From Desulfobulbaceae bacterium (lineage in GTDB: Bacteria; Desulfobacterota; Desulfobulbia; Desulfobulbales; SURF-16), in NCBI GenBank assembly GCA_023230525.1, contig JALNXE010000088.1, positions 1 through 18,304 on the forward strand: DNA of 18,304 bases. Direction: 5' to 3'. The position numbers and the translations under genes were made by a program. Positions 6,098 through 12,683 of the stretch are shown one piece after another (positions within the stretch are counted from its first letter, which is position 1; the number at the start of each line of letters is the position of its first letter). The notes beneath the pieces were generated by a model. That model was not told the origin of the DNA. It did no database searches and saw only the letters and a program-made list of their open reading frames with translations.

Positions 6098-6658
6098 TTA
6101 AACGCCGCAGGCGGCGATAAGTTTCTCGTCTTCGGACTCATTGAGCCGGATGGCCTGAGCCGGACATTCTGCAACGCAGATCCCGCAACCCCTGCAGGTT
6201 CTGGCATCGATACCGGCAACCCCCTGCCGGTCAATCTTCGGGATCTCCCAGGGGCAAACCCGGACGCAGGTCAGACAGGATACGCAGAGATCCCGTTCCA
6301 CCCAGGCGGACTTGCCTTTTTCGCGCAGGTTTTCCTCGGTGATAATACCTTCCTGCATGGCCAGGTCGCGCAGGGCGGACATGATATCGGCGAAACGGAC
6401 ATCCTGGGGGCAGACGAAGATGCAGCTCCGGCAGCGTGAGCAGAACCAGAGCAGATCAGAGTGGAGCAGCCTGTCCTTTAATCCCATGCGGACCATGTGG
6501 ATGATTTTCCGCGGATCAAAGTCAGGGATGGCCTGACTCACGGGGCAGATGCCGCTGCAGGCCCCACAGGAAAAACATCGATTCAGATATTCACCACCTG
6601 GGATATTCGTCACCTCAGCGCCGAAGGCTGGATTGATTTCTTTACTGGTGATTCCCAT
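6098..6658 (-). CDS. hdrC: HdrC-like subunit with four [4Fe-4S] motifs
   Basis: Heterodisulfide-reductase C-type electron carrier. The 186-residue product has four CxxCxxCxxxC motifs, all complete: residues 28-38 (CFSCGACSGICP), 73-83 (CSRCRSCIFVCP), 125-135 (CVSCLTCVRVCP) and 155-165 (CRGCGICVAECP). The first two form the standard HdrC core; the last pair is an added bacterial-ferredoxin-like domain, so the protein could hold four clusters and act as an electron wire. ATG 6658 has CGAGG 7 bases upstream. It is first of three genes on the minus strand and has a good promoter about 100 bases upstream. An alternative label would be 4Fe-4S dicluster protein. Confidence 0.87.
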   Translation of the reverse strand: MGITSKEINPAFGAEVTNIPGGEYLNRCFSCGACSGICPVSQAIPDFDPRKIIHMVRMGLKDRLLHSDLLWFCSRCRSCIFVCPQDVRFADIMSALRDLAMQEGIITEENLREKGKSAWVERDLCVSCLTCVRVCPWEIPKIDRQGVAGIDARTCRGCGICVAECPAQAIRLNESEDEKLIAACGV

Positions 6659-6761
6659 TAGTAACCTCGTGTTTAAGGTAGAAATAAAGGCATTTGCGTG
6701 CGAGCTTATTTCTGAACAAGCTCTTAAAATGCGTGCCGATCATGAAAGAAGTACAAATGGG

Positions 6762-6790
6762 ATGCTAACCAAAAGCTGCAGGTTTGTCAA
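6762..6790 (-). promoter_or_regulatory. Sigma-70-type promoter for hdrC-mvhD-metV
   Basis: On the minus strand a perfect TTGACA (6790-6785) is followed after exactly 17 bases by TAGCAT (6767-6762). Transcription would start near 6755, leaving a leader of roughly 95 bases before the hdrC ATG. Confidence 0.65.
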
Positions 6791-6872
6791 TATGACTTGA
6801 ACGGCAAAAAAGAAATAACCTGTTGGTATTATAGGTATTTCTACCGGGTAAGGTCTGGCGGCCCAGGGTAAG

Positions 6873-7853
6873 TTAAACCAGCAGGCGGAATTCCCCTTTG
6901 CCAAGCAGATCATGGAGGTGCAGCATCCCGGCCAGCAGGCCGGCTTTGTTCAAAACGGGCAGGATGGTCACCTCATGGCGCTGCATGATACTTAAAGCGT
7001 CTGCGGCCAGGAGATCCTCTTGGATGGTCTTGGGCGAGGGGGTCATGATATCTTTGACCTGCAGGCGGTCAAGATCCAGGGGCTTGGTCAGGCTGAGCAG
7101 GCGGCGCAGGTCGCCGTCGGTGATAATGCCGCAGAGTTTGCTCTTGTCGTCAGCGATGATAACAGCCCCCAGATTCTTTTCGTTCAAGATATTGATCGCT
7201 GCCCGCAAAGAGGAATCCGGCGCGGTAAGGGGGAGCAGGGGGCCGGTGATCATCACCTCCTGCACCTTGGTTTTCAGGCGTTCACCCAGGCTGCCGCCGG
7301 GGTGATTTTTGCGGAAATCGCTGGCCGCGAATTTCTTTTTCGCAATCAGCACCACCGCCAGGGCATCGCCAAGGGCCAGGGCGGCAGTGGTGCTTGCCGT
7401 GGGGGCAAGGCCAAGCGGGCAAGCCTCCCGCGGGACTTTGGCAGACAGCACAACGTCGGCAAAGGAGGCCAGGGTGGAATTTTTGTTGCCGGTCAGGGCG
7501 ATGGTTTTCACCCCCCGTTTTTTGAGGACCGGCAGCAACATGTTGAGTTCCGTTGTTTCCCCGCTGTAAGAAAGGGCGAGCACCACATCATTGTGATCGA
7601 CAATGCCCAAATCGCCATGCATTGCCTCCACCGGATGGAGGAAAAAAGATGCCGTGCCGGTGCTGTTTAAGGTGGCGGAAATTTTCTGGCCGATGATGCC
7701 TGATTTGCCGATGCCGGTGATGATAAGGCGGCTGGGGCAGTTCATGATCAGGGAAACGGCTTTGTCGAAGTTGGCGTCAAGCTGCGCGATTAAGGCCTGG
7801 ATGCCTTCCGCTTCAATCTGTAAAACTTCTTTTGCCAGGCTAAGTGATGACAT
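6873..7853 (-). CDS. kdsD: Arabinose-5-phosphate isomerase KdsD (KpsF/GutQ family)
   Basis: Converts D-ribulose 5-phosphate to D-arabinose 5-phosphate, the first step towards the LPS sugar Kdo, in the cytoplasm. An N-terminal SIS domain (about 30-185) shows GIGKSG (47-52), HPVEAMHGDLG (73-83) and the HPGGSLG segment; two CBS domains follow (about 205-262 and 270-326), each opening with a V.(E/D)IM motif (VQEVMI, VKDIMT). Length, 326 residues, is usual. The ATG lies 24 bases after the purF stop with only a weak ribosome site, so translation may be coupled to purF. It implies a Gram-negative outer membrane. Neighbouring Kdo genes are absent; pairing with purF seems a local arrangement. Confidence 0.93.
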   Translation of the reverse strand: MSSLSLAKEVLQIEAEGIQALIAQLDANFDKAVSLIMNCPSRLIITGIGKSGIIGQKISATLNSTGTASFFLHPVEAMHGDLGIVDHNDVVLALSYSGETTELNMLLPVLKKRGVKTIALTGNKNSTLASFADVVLSAKVPREACPLGLAPTASTTAALALGDALAVVLIAKKKFAASDFRKNHPGGSLGERLKTKVQEVMITGPLLPLTAPDSSLRAAINILNEKNLGAVIIADDKSKLCGIITDGDLRRLLSLTKPLDLDRLQVKDIMTPSPKTIQEDLLAADALSIMQRHEVTILPVLNKAGLLAGMLHLHDLLGKGEFRLLV

Positions 7854-7877
7854 GATCAGTGCCCATGTTCCACAGCT

Positions 7878-9284
7878 TCAACCGAGGGACAGTTTGTGGA
7901 AGCCGGTGTCCGGCTCCACCGGATAGGTGTTGTTGAAACAGGCCAGGCAGAATGATTCGGCCGGCATGCCGGTTGCCTCCACCAGGCCTTCCAGGCTGAG
8001 ATAGTGCAGGGTGTCAAGATGCAGAAAATCGCGGATTTCAGCGATGGATTTCTTGGCTGCAATCAGCTGGTCCTGGGACGGGAAATCAATGCCGTAATAG
8101 CAGGGGTAACGGGTCGGCGGGCAACTGACCAGCATGTGCACCTCTTTGACCCCGGAGGCGCGCAGGGAGCGGATACGGCTGCGGCCGGTGGTGCCGCGAA
8201 TAATGGAATCTTCGATAATCACAACTCTTTTCCCCTTGAGAAAGGAGCGCACCGGGTTTAATTTCACCCGCACGGAGAAGTCCCGCATGGATTGGGTCGG
8301 CTGGATAAAGGTGCGGCCCACGTAGTGGTTGCGGATAACCCCCATTTCCAGCGGAATGCCGGACGCCTGGGAAAAGCCGATGGCCGCATAGTTGCCCGAA
8401 TCGGGAAAAGGCATGACAAAGTCGGCGTCAATATTGGTCTCCCTGGCCAGGATCTGGCCCATTCTCTTGCGGCACGCGTAAACATTCAGGCCGAATATGT
8501 CGCTGTCCGGTCTAGCAAAGTAGACATGCTCAAAAATGCAGAAGCTCGTGGCCCGCTTTTCCTGTGGGAAGAAGGACTCAAGCCCGTTATGATCAATGAT
8601 CAATACCTCGCCCGGCTCTATATCGCGGATGTAATTTGCTTCAATCAGGTCGAGCGCGCAGGTTTCCGAGGCAACGACATAGGCGCCGTTTGAGATTTTG
8701 CCGAGGCAGAGGGGTCTGAAACCGTTGGGGTCGCGAATGGCCACCAGTTTGTTGTGGGTTAAGATCAGGATTGAATAGGCGCCCTTGATCTGCTTGAAGG
8801 TCTCGGTAATGGCCTGGTTAAAGGGGAGATGGCTGAACGAGGCCAGGAGATGGACAACCACTTCGCTGTCCATGGTGGACTGAAAGATGGATCCCCTGGT
8901 TTCCAGTTCATCACGTAACTGACGGATATTGACCAGATTGCCGTTATGGGCCACGGCGAAAAACTGATCACGGTGCCGGGCGGTAAACGGCTGGGCGTTG
9001 AGAAGGTTGGAAGCGCCGGTGGTGGAGTAACGGACATGCCCAACCGACAGGGAACCCTGCAGGCGCAGCAGGTCCTTTTCACTGAAAACCTCGGAGACAA
9101 GCCCCATGCTTTTATGTTCAAAAACCAGTTTGCCGTCGGTGGTGACGATGCCGGCACTTTCCTGGCCCCGGTGCTGGAGGGCGTAGAGACCGAAATATGT
9201 CAATTTGGCGGAATCAGGGTGGCCGTAAATACCGCAGATTCCGCATTCCTCTCGGGGGCGCAATGAGGCTTCTTGTGGAGCCAT
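7878..9284 (-). CDS. purF: Amidophosphoribosyltransferase PurF (Fe-S type)
   Basis: Catalyses the committed step of purine synthesis: PRPP plus glutamine to 5-phosphoribosylamine. The N-terminal nucleophile cysteine is C14 in EECGICGIYG, so a 13-residue propeptide must be removed, as in the Bacillus-type enzyme. The glutaminase half runs to about residue 235; the PRPP-binding loop is VVIIEDSIIRGTT in the C-terminal half. Cysteines expected to hold the [4Fe-4S] cluster of the Bacillus-type class are present: C249, C395 (YPCYYG), C446 and C449 (FCLAC). ATG 9284 has AGAGGA about 8 bases upstream. A TTGACG (9335-9330, minus) could be a -35 element but no good -10 follows. First gene of a purF-kdsD pair. 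Confidence 0.96.
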   Translation of the reverse strand: MAPQEASLRPREECGICGIYGHPDSAKLTYFGLYALQHRGQESAGIVTTDGKLVFEHKSMGLVSEVFSEKDLLRLQGSLSVGHVRYSTTGASNLLNAQPFTARHRDQFFAVAHNGNLVNIRQLRDELETRGSIFQSTMDSEVVVHLLASFSHLPFNQAITETFKQIKGAYSILILTHNKLVAIRDPNGFRPLCLGKISNGAYVVASETCALDLIEANYIRDIEPGEVLIIDHNGLESFFPQEKRATSFCIFEHVYFARPDSDIFGLNVYACRKRMGQILARETNIDADFVMPFPDSGNYAAIGFSQASGIPLEMGVIRNHYVGRTFIQPTQSMRDFSVRVKLNPVRSFLKGKRVVIIEDSIIRGTTGRSRIRSLRASGVKEVHMLVSCPPTRYPCYYGIDFPSQDQLIAAKKSIAEIRDFLHLDTLHYLSLEGLVEATGMPAESFCLACFNNTYPVEPDTGFHKLSLG

Positions 9285-9474
9285 GAGATGTCCTCTATTT
9301 TAAAACCAATTAAGCACCATGGTAATTTTCGTCAACCGCAATGCGTCAGGGATGATTAGCAGATGTTGTTAAAAAAAGGAGGTACTTTACTATTTTTTTC
9401 CGAAAAAAGGAATTTTTTTTTGGGACTCCCCGCGGGGGAAGGCAGGGGGCGGGGCGGCTAACCGGGGTATGGGG

Positions 9475-10854
9475 TTATTCCTGAATCTTCCGGTTGACCT
9501 CTATCTGGTATTTTTTTAAATATTTCCATAGTGTTACCCTGCTGATGCCCATCAGGCGGGCTGCCTCGGATTTGTTGCCGTTCGTTGCCTTTAATGCCTT
9601 GACCAGGCGTTGCCGTTCATCATCGGTTTTGTTTAATTGGGATTTGACCACGGGGATATTCAGTATTTTAAGCTGAGCGGCAAAATGGGGGGGAAGATGT
9701 TCCGCTAGAATTTCATCGCCGGGGCAGAGGACAAAGGCATAGTCTATGGCATTGATCAGTTCTCTCACGTTGCCCGGCCAGCTGTATTGATGAAAAATCT
9801 CCAGGGCCTGTTTGCTTATCCTGTTGATTTTTTTGCCGGTTTTAATGCTGGTGCTGTTGATAAAGAATTCAACCAGGGCAGGGATGTCGTCTTTCCTTTC
9901 ACTGAGCGGGGGGAGATTGATGGGAATGACACCGATTCGATAGTAAAGATCCTCCCTGAAGCGCCCCTCCTTAATGAGTTTCGGCAGATTTTTATTGGTT
10001 GAGGAAATCATGCGGAGCAGTAAAGGGACGGGACGGTTATCGGCGGCGTTTTCAATTTCCCGCTCCTGCAGGACGCGAAGCAGTTTTAGCTGCAGGGCCG
10101 GGGGCATATCGCCGATTTCATCAAGAAAGAGATCGCCGCCGTTTGCCGCTTCAAGCCGGCTGACCGCCGATGAATCAGCACCGGTAAAGCCGCCCTTGGT
10201 CTGGCCGAACAGTTCCCTTTCCAGTTGTTCCTCACTCAAGGAGGCACAGTTGACTTGGACGAATGGCCCTTCCCGCCGGGTGCCGAGCCGGTGCAGGGCG
10301 GAGGCGACAAGCTTTTTGCCGGTGCCGCTCTCTCCATAAATGATAACCGGCGCATCGGAATGGGCAGCGCTCCTGGTAAGATCAAACATCTTGCGCATGA
10401 CCTCGGAATTGCCGATAAGTCCCTGGAACCCCTCTTCATAAGCAATGTGGCGCTTCAGGTGGGTGATAACCCTGTCTTTTTCCTCAACGGAGCTCAGGTC
10501 TGTCAGATTTTCAACTGCAGCCACCAAAGTATCTGTTTCGTCCCGTAAGGTCGTAGCGTTCTTCAGAACGGTTACCACGGTTCCGTCCTTGCGGCGGAAA
10601 GTGCATCGCTGATTTTTTTCCTCACCTTTGGTAAACAAGGTGCAGGCTCTCCCCCTTCTTTTTGTTCTGGCGCAAATGTCACAGCCCAGAATGTCACAGC
10701 TTTTGCCGATGAGTTCGCTTTTCTTATAGCGCAGTAGCTCTTCCAGGGCATTATTAACATAAAGGATTTTGCCGGACGGGTTCACCAGCATCAGGCCATC
10801 GGTCATGGTTTCGATAATTTTGTGGCCATTTGTGGCAAAGATTTGCTCCAGCAT
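9475..10854 (-). CDS. PAS-AAA+-Fis sigma-54-dependent activator with cysteine cluster
   Basis: Enhancer-binding transcription activator for sigma-54 promoters. Numbered from ATG 10854 (459 residues): PAS sensor about 5-120 with five cysteines (C53, C58, C61, C71, C84) that could bind metal or an Fe-S cluster; AAA+ domain about 145-380 with Walker A GESGTGK (174-180), sigma-54 loop GGFTGA (221-226, normally GAFTGA), Walker B DLFLDE (241-246) and EGRFREDLYYR; Fis-type HTH at the end (NKSEAARLMGISRVTLWKYL). The residue after Walker A is K rather than the usual E. ATG 10854 has GGAG 9 bases upstream; the frame also offers ATG 10869 and TTG 10878. No receiver domain, so it senses its signal directly. 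Its target promoters are not identified; no exact sigma-54 site was found nearby. Confidence 0.92.
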   Translation of the reverse strand: MLEQIFATNGHKIIETMTDGLMLVNPSGKILYVNNALEELLRYKKSELIGKSCDILGCDICARTKRRGRACTLFTKGEEKNQRCTFRRKDGTVVTVLKNATTLRDETDTLVAAVENLTDLSSVEEKDRVITHLKRHIAYEEGFQGLIGNSEVMRKMFDLTRSAAHSDAPVIIYGESGTGKKLVASALHRLGTRREGPFVQVNCASLSEEQLERELFGQTKGGFTGADSSAVSRLEAANGGDLFLDEIGDMPPALQLKLLRVLQEREIENAADNRPVPLLLRMISSTNKNLPKLIKEGRFREDLYYRIGVIPINLPPLSERKDDIPALVEFFINSTSIKTGKKINRISKQALEIFHQYSWPGNVRELINAIDYAFVLCPGDEILAEHLPPHFAAQLKILNIPVVKSQLNKTDDERQRLVKALKATNGNKSEAARLMGISRVTLWKYLKKYQIEVNRKIQE

Positions 10855-10890
10855 GTTTTTCGGCTCCATATGTTTCAAAGGAATTAATTG

Positions 10891-10910
10891 TTACATCTTA
10901 GCATATGTAA
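10891..10910 (-). promoter_or_regulatory. Candidate extended -10 promoter and operator of the activator gene
   Basis: On the minus strand TGCTAAGAT (10903-10895) fits an extended -10 element; no clear -35 is seen. The 6-base inverted repeat TTACAT (10891-10896) / ATGTAA (10905-10910) is centred on it, as expected for an autoregulatory operator. Confidence 0.35.
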
Positions 10911-11138
10911 ACCTTTAATGCATGAGTTAAAGCGTGTTTCATGGGCGAAATGAATATCCGCGGTTACGGCGGGTAGATGTCGATGTGATCATTAATGAGG
11001 AAATTGGCCGGAACTTCGCAACCAGGCGCGCAGGCTTTTCTGTCTTATCCGGGCGGCAGCCTGACTGGCAAAGGCGGCTGTGGTTTACTTCAATAAAACG
11101 GCTGGCTGAAAAAAAATAATTTTATTTTTTGAGTAGAC

Positions 11139-11147
11139 TGCTAAGAT
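11139..11147 (+). promoter_or_regulatory. Candidate extended -10 promoter
   Basis: TGCTAAGAT on the plus strand, identical to the sequence found on the minus strand at 10903-10895, lies about 90 bases before the 93-residue gene. The region upstream is a T-rich tract without a clear -35. Confidence 0.3.
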
Positions 11148-11239
11148 AGGGCCGGATTTTCCTTGGCTGGGAGTCCGCTTTTGGCATATGGTTGCGTAAG
11201 CACTTAAGTACAGACCTTAAAAGAGAAAGGAAATGGGCG

Positions 11240-11521
11240 ATGGCTGAAAATATTGATGAGATTTCGATTAATTATGAGGAAGATGGCGTTTTGATTGTCA
11301 AGGAACTGGATAAGGTTGTGCTGTCCAAAGGGGCGTGGTCGACCATCATCTTCCGCTATCAGCAATGGGACACAAAATTAAATGAATATGGGCCTGACCG
11401 CTATACCATCCGCCGGTACCGTAAGCTGAAGGGGGTTTATCAGGCCCAGGGGAAATTTAACATTTCCAGCAAGGAGCAGGCGCAAAAGATTATTGATGCC
11501 CTGCAGGGCTGGATTTCCTGA
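11240..11521 (+). CDS. Conserved-looking small protein of unknown function
   Basis: A 93-residue acidic-then-basic protein. It is likely real: ATG 11240 has AAAGGA about 9 bases upstream, the frame is intact and it has an organised domain-like pattern with core segments VVLSKGAWSTIIFRYQ, YGPDRYTIRRYRKLKG and FNISSKEQAQKIIDAL. There is no signal peptide or membrane segment, so it should be cytoplasmic. The order strand-strand-arginine-rich strand-helix faintly recalls small PC4-like single-stranded nucleic-acid-binding proteins, but this is only a visual impression. It is divergent from the sigma-54 activator across a 385-base gap. Function unknown. Confidence 0.75.
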   Translation: MAENIDEISINYEEDGVLIVKELDKVVLSKGAWSTIIFRYQQWDTKLNEYGPDRYTIRRYRKLKGVYQAQGKFNISSKEQAQKIIDALQGWIS

Positions 11522-11580
11522 GGTGTCGGGTTGCACCAGACGGGCTATGCAGCTGCCTCCCGCGTCAAGGTGTTGCCGCG

Positions 11581-11627
11581 AATAATTCTTATCTGCTCCC
11601 TGGCATATTTCCAGGAAGAGAATTATT
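11581..11627. repeat. Imperfect stem-loop after the 93-residue gene
   Basis: AATAATTCT (11581-11589) pairs perfectly with AGAATTATT (11619-11627), and inside it CCTGG (11599-11603) pairs with CCAGG (11611-11615). No T-run follows, so it is not a classic terminator; it may protect the upstream mRNA end or be an operator for the following small gene. Confidence 0.45.
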
Positions 11628-11745
11628 ATTGTAACAGAGGCGAGACAGGCAGCGGCGGTGATTTGTACCGGTAACGGTTGGCCCGGAAAGGTTGCAGGCA
11701 GGGCGGAAAGCGGGCGGGTTTCGGCCTGCGGAAAAGAAACGCGAT

Positions 11746-11955
11746 ATGAAGTTTGATTTCAAGATCGATTATATCAGCCAAACGGCAGCTCATTATACCT
11801 CCTTTACCCTGACGGAACAGAGCCGCCGGGTGCTGCAGAAAAATCTGCAGGATCAGGCGGACCGGGTGCACAGGGTCGAGGCTGGGATCGGTCGCCGGGC
11901 CTGGGATAAAGCTTTGCTGCAGATGAAAGGAAGCAAGGTGGATGCATTTGGCTAG
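11746..11955 (+). CDS. Small hypothetical protein
   Basis: A 69-residue protein beginning MKFDFKIDYISQ, followed by a charged, probably helical stretch (TEQSRRVLQKNLQDQADRV) and ending SKVDAFG. I do not recognise a family. The ribosome site is weak (GGAAAAG about 11 bases upstream). The frame extends upstream to a TTG at 11692, which has no better signal. It precedes the FeoA-like gene by 113 bases on the same strand. Composition is like its neighbours. It may be real but is one of the less certain calls here. Confidence 0.5.
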   Translation: MKFDFKIDYISQTAAHYTSFTLTEQSRRVLQKNLQDQADRVHRVEAGIGRRAWDKALLQMKGSKVDAFG

Positions 11956-12068
11956 GCAGGGACCTGCCAAGGCTTTTTTGCTTGATAAAATGGGCACAGG
12001 CAAAAAATTAGAAAGTAATGCTCTGCTTAAATGGTAAATATAGAAATGACCGGCAGGAAGGTTTGGCG

Positions 12069-12377
12069 ATGAAGTTCTGGTGGATGAAAAAGAAGTGTGC
12101 CCATCATGGCGCGCCTTGCGGTAAGAATCAGTGCGGGGAAAAATGCCGGCTGCTCAGTGATATTGCCCCGGGAAGCTGTGTCTGCATCAAAAGGCACCAC
12201 TCCTGCGGTGCGATGCGGCAGCGCCTTCTTGACCTGGGCTTCGTCCCTTTTGCCAGGGTTAATGTGGTGAACAAGGCCCCTCTTGGCGGCCCCATCCAGC
12301 TGCGTGTCGGTGAATCGAATCTTATTTTGAGCAAGTCCGAGGCTGACCAGATAGAAGTTGACATCGTCCTGCCATAG
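12069..12377 (+). CDS. feoA: FeoA-domain protein with cysteine-rich N-terminus
   Basis: A 102-residue protein. Residues about 28-102 are a FeoA (SH3-like) domain, with LSDIAPGSCVCIKR, MRQRLLDLGFVP (the family signature, 49-60), APLGGPIQLRVG and a final LSKSEADQIEV. FeoA normally works with the ferrous-iron transporter FeoB at the inner membrane. Here residues 10-26 form an added cluster C10-x6-C17-x4-C22-x3-C26, with two more cysteines at 37 and 39, suggesting metal or Fe-S binding. ATG 12069 has AGGAAGG about 7 bases upstream. No feoB follows, so it may be a stand-alone iron-responsive or accessory protein. Confidence 0.85.
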   Translation: MKFWWMKKKCAHHGAPCGKNQCGEKCRLLSDIAPGSCVCIKRHHSCGAMRQRLLDLGFVPFARVNVVNKAPLGGPIQLRVGESNLILSKSEADQIEVDIVLP

Positions 12378-12683
12378 TTCCCTCTCTTTTTCCCTTCTTC
12401 CCGCCTTTTTTTTCTAAGAAAAAACGTTTAGCTTCCTTATGTTGTATGGTATTCTCTGCTTGAAAGTAATAATTGTTGACATCCCTTGCGCTGGAAGAAA
12501 AATGGCTGAATTTTTCGGTAAAAGAATGTTTAGGAGCCGTTGCGAAATAACCTCGGCTTTCTGAACCATTTCGTTACGGCTCCCTATACCCCTCAAGGGG
12601 GTACTGAAAAGAGTGCCGTTTTACAAGCCAGATGAGGACATTATTTTGTTACAACGGCTTAACCGGGTTCGGAGAAGATTTTT
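12378..12683. other. Intergenic region carrying the second 134-bp element
   Basis: The first half is pyrimidine- and then AT-rich without a recognisable gene or terminator. The second half is the dispersed element at 12529-12662. Inside it TTTACA (12620-12625), 16 bases and TATTTT (12642-12647) form a fair sigma-70-type promoter reading into the J-domain gene. Confidence 0.5.
12529..12662 (-). repeat. 134-bp dispersed MITE-like element, copy 2
   Basis: Reverse-complement match to 1034-1167, same length, with identical terminal blocks (TTTAGGA at 12529, TTGTTACAACGGCTTAA ending at 12662) and the same core. The variable parts (for instance 12626-12645) differ freely while the pairing blocks are kept, which suggests selection on structure or on transposition ends. 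It ends 21 bases before the J-domain start codon, so it lies in that operon's leader or carries its promoter. Confidence 0.8.

Larger units (their letters stand above)
10855..11239. other. Intergenic region between divergent genes
   Basis: It separates the activator gene (-) from the small 93-residue gene (+). It contains a candidate promoter on each side (10895-10903 and 11139-11147) sharing the sequence TGCTAAGAT, and an inverted repeat TTACAT-N8-ATGTAA at 10891-10910. A 61-codon open frame at 10934-11119 has no ribosome site and no recognisable product, so it is not called a gene. No RNA gene was recognised. Confidence 0.5.

Noticed and set aside
5741..6439. 232-codon plus-strand open frame opposite mvhD and hdrC
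   Set aside because: It mirrors the cysteine-rich genes; no ribosome site or domain, and mvhD/hdrC motifs are unambiguous.
6841..6872. Possible terminator after kdsD
   Set aside because: Only a 4-base stem (CTGG/CCAG) without a T-run on the transcribed strand.
10934..11119. 61-codon open frame between the activator and the 93-residue gene
   Set aside because: Non-ATG start, no ribosome site, no family resemblance, and it covers a likely regulatory region.
11182..11196. Sigma-54 promoter-like TTGGCATATGGTTGC
   Set aside because: The GG and GC are 9 bases apart instead of the required 10, so it does not fit a -24/-12 promoter.
12476..12504. Perfect TTGACA upstream of the second repeat copy
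   Set aside because: No acceptable -10 hexamer occurs 16-18 bases downstream (AAAATG at 17).
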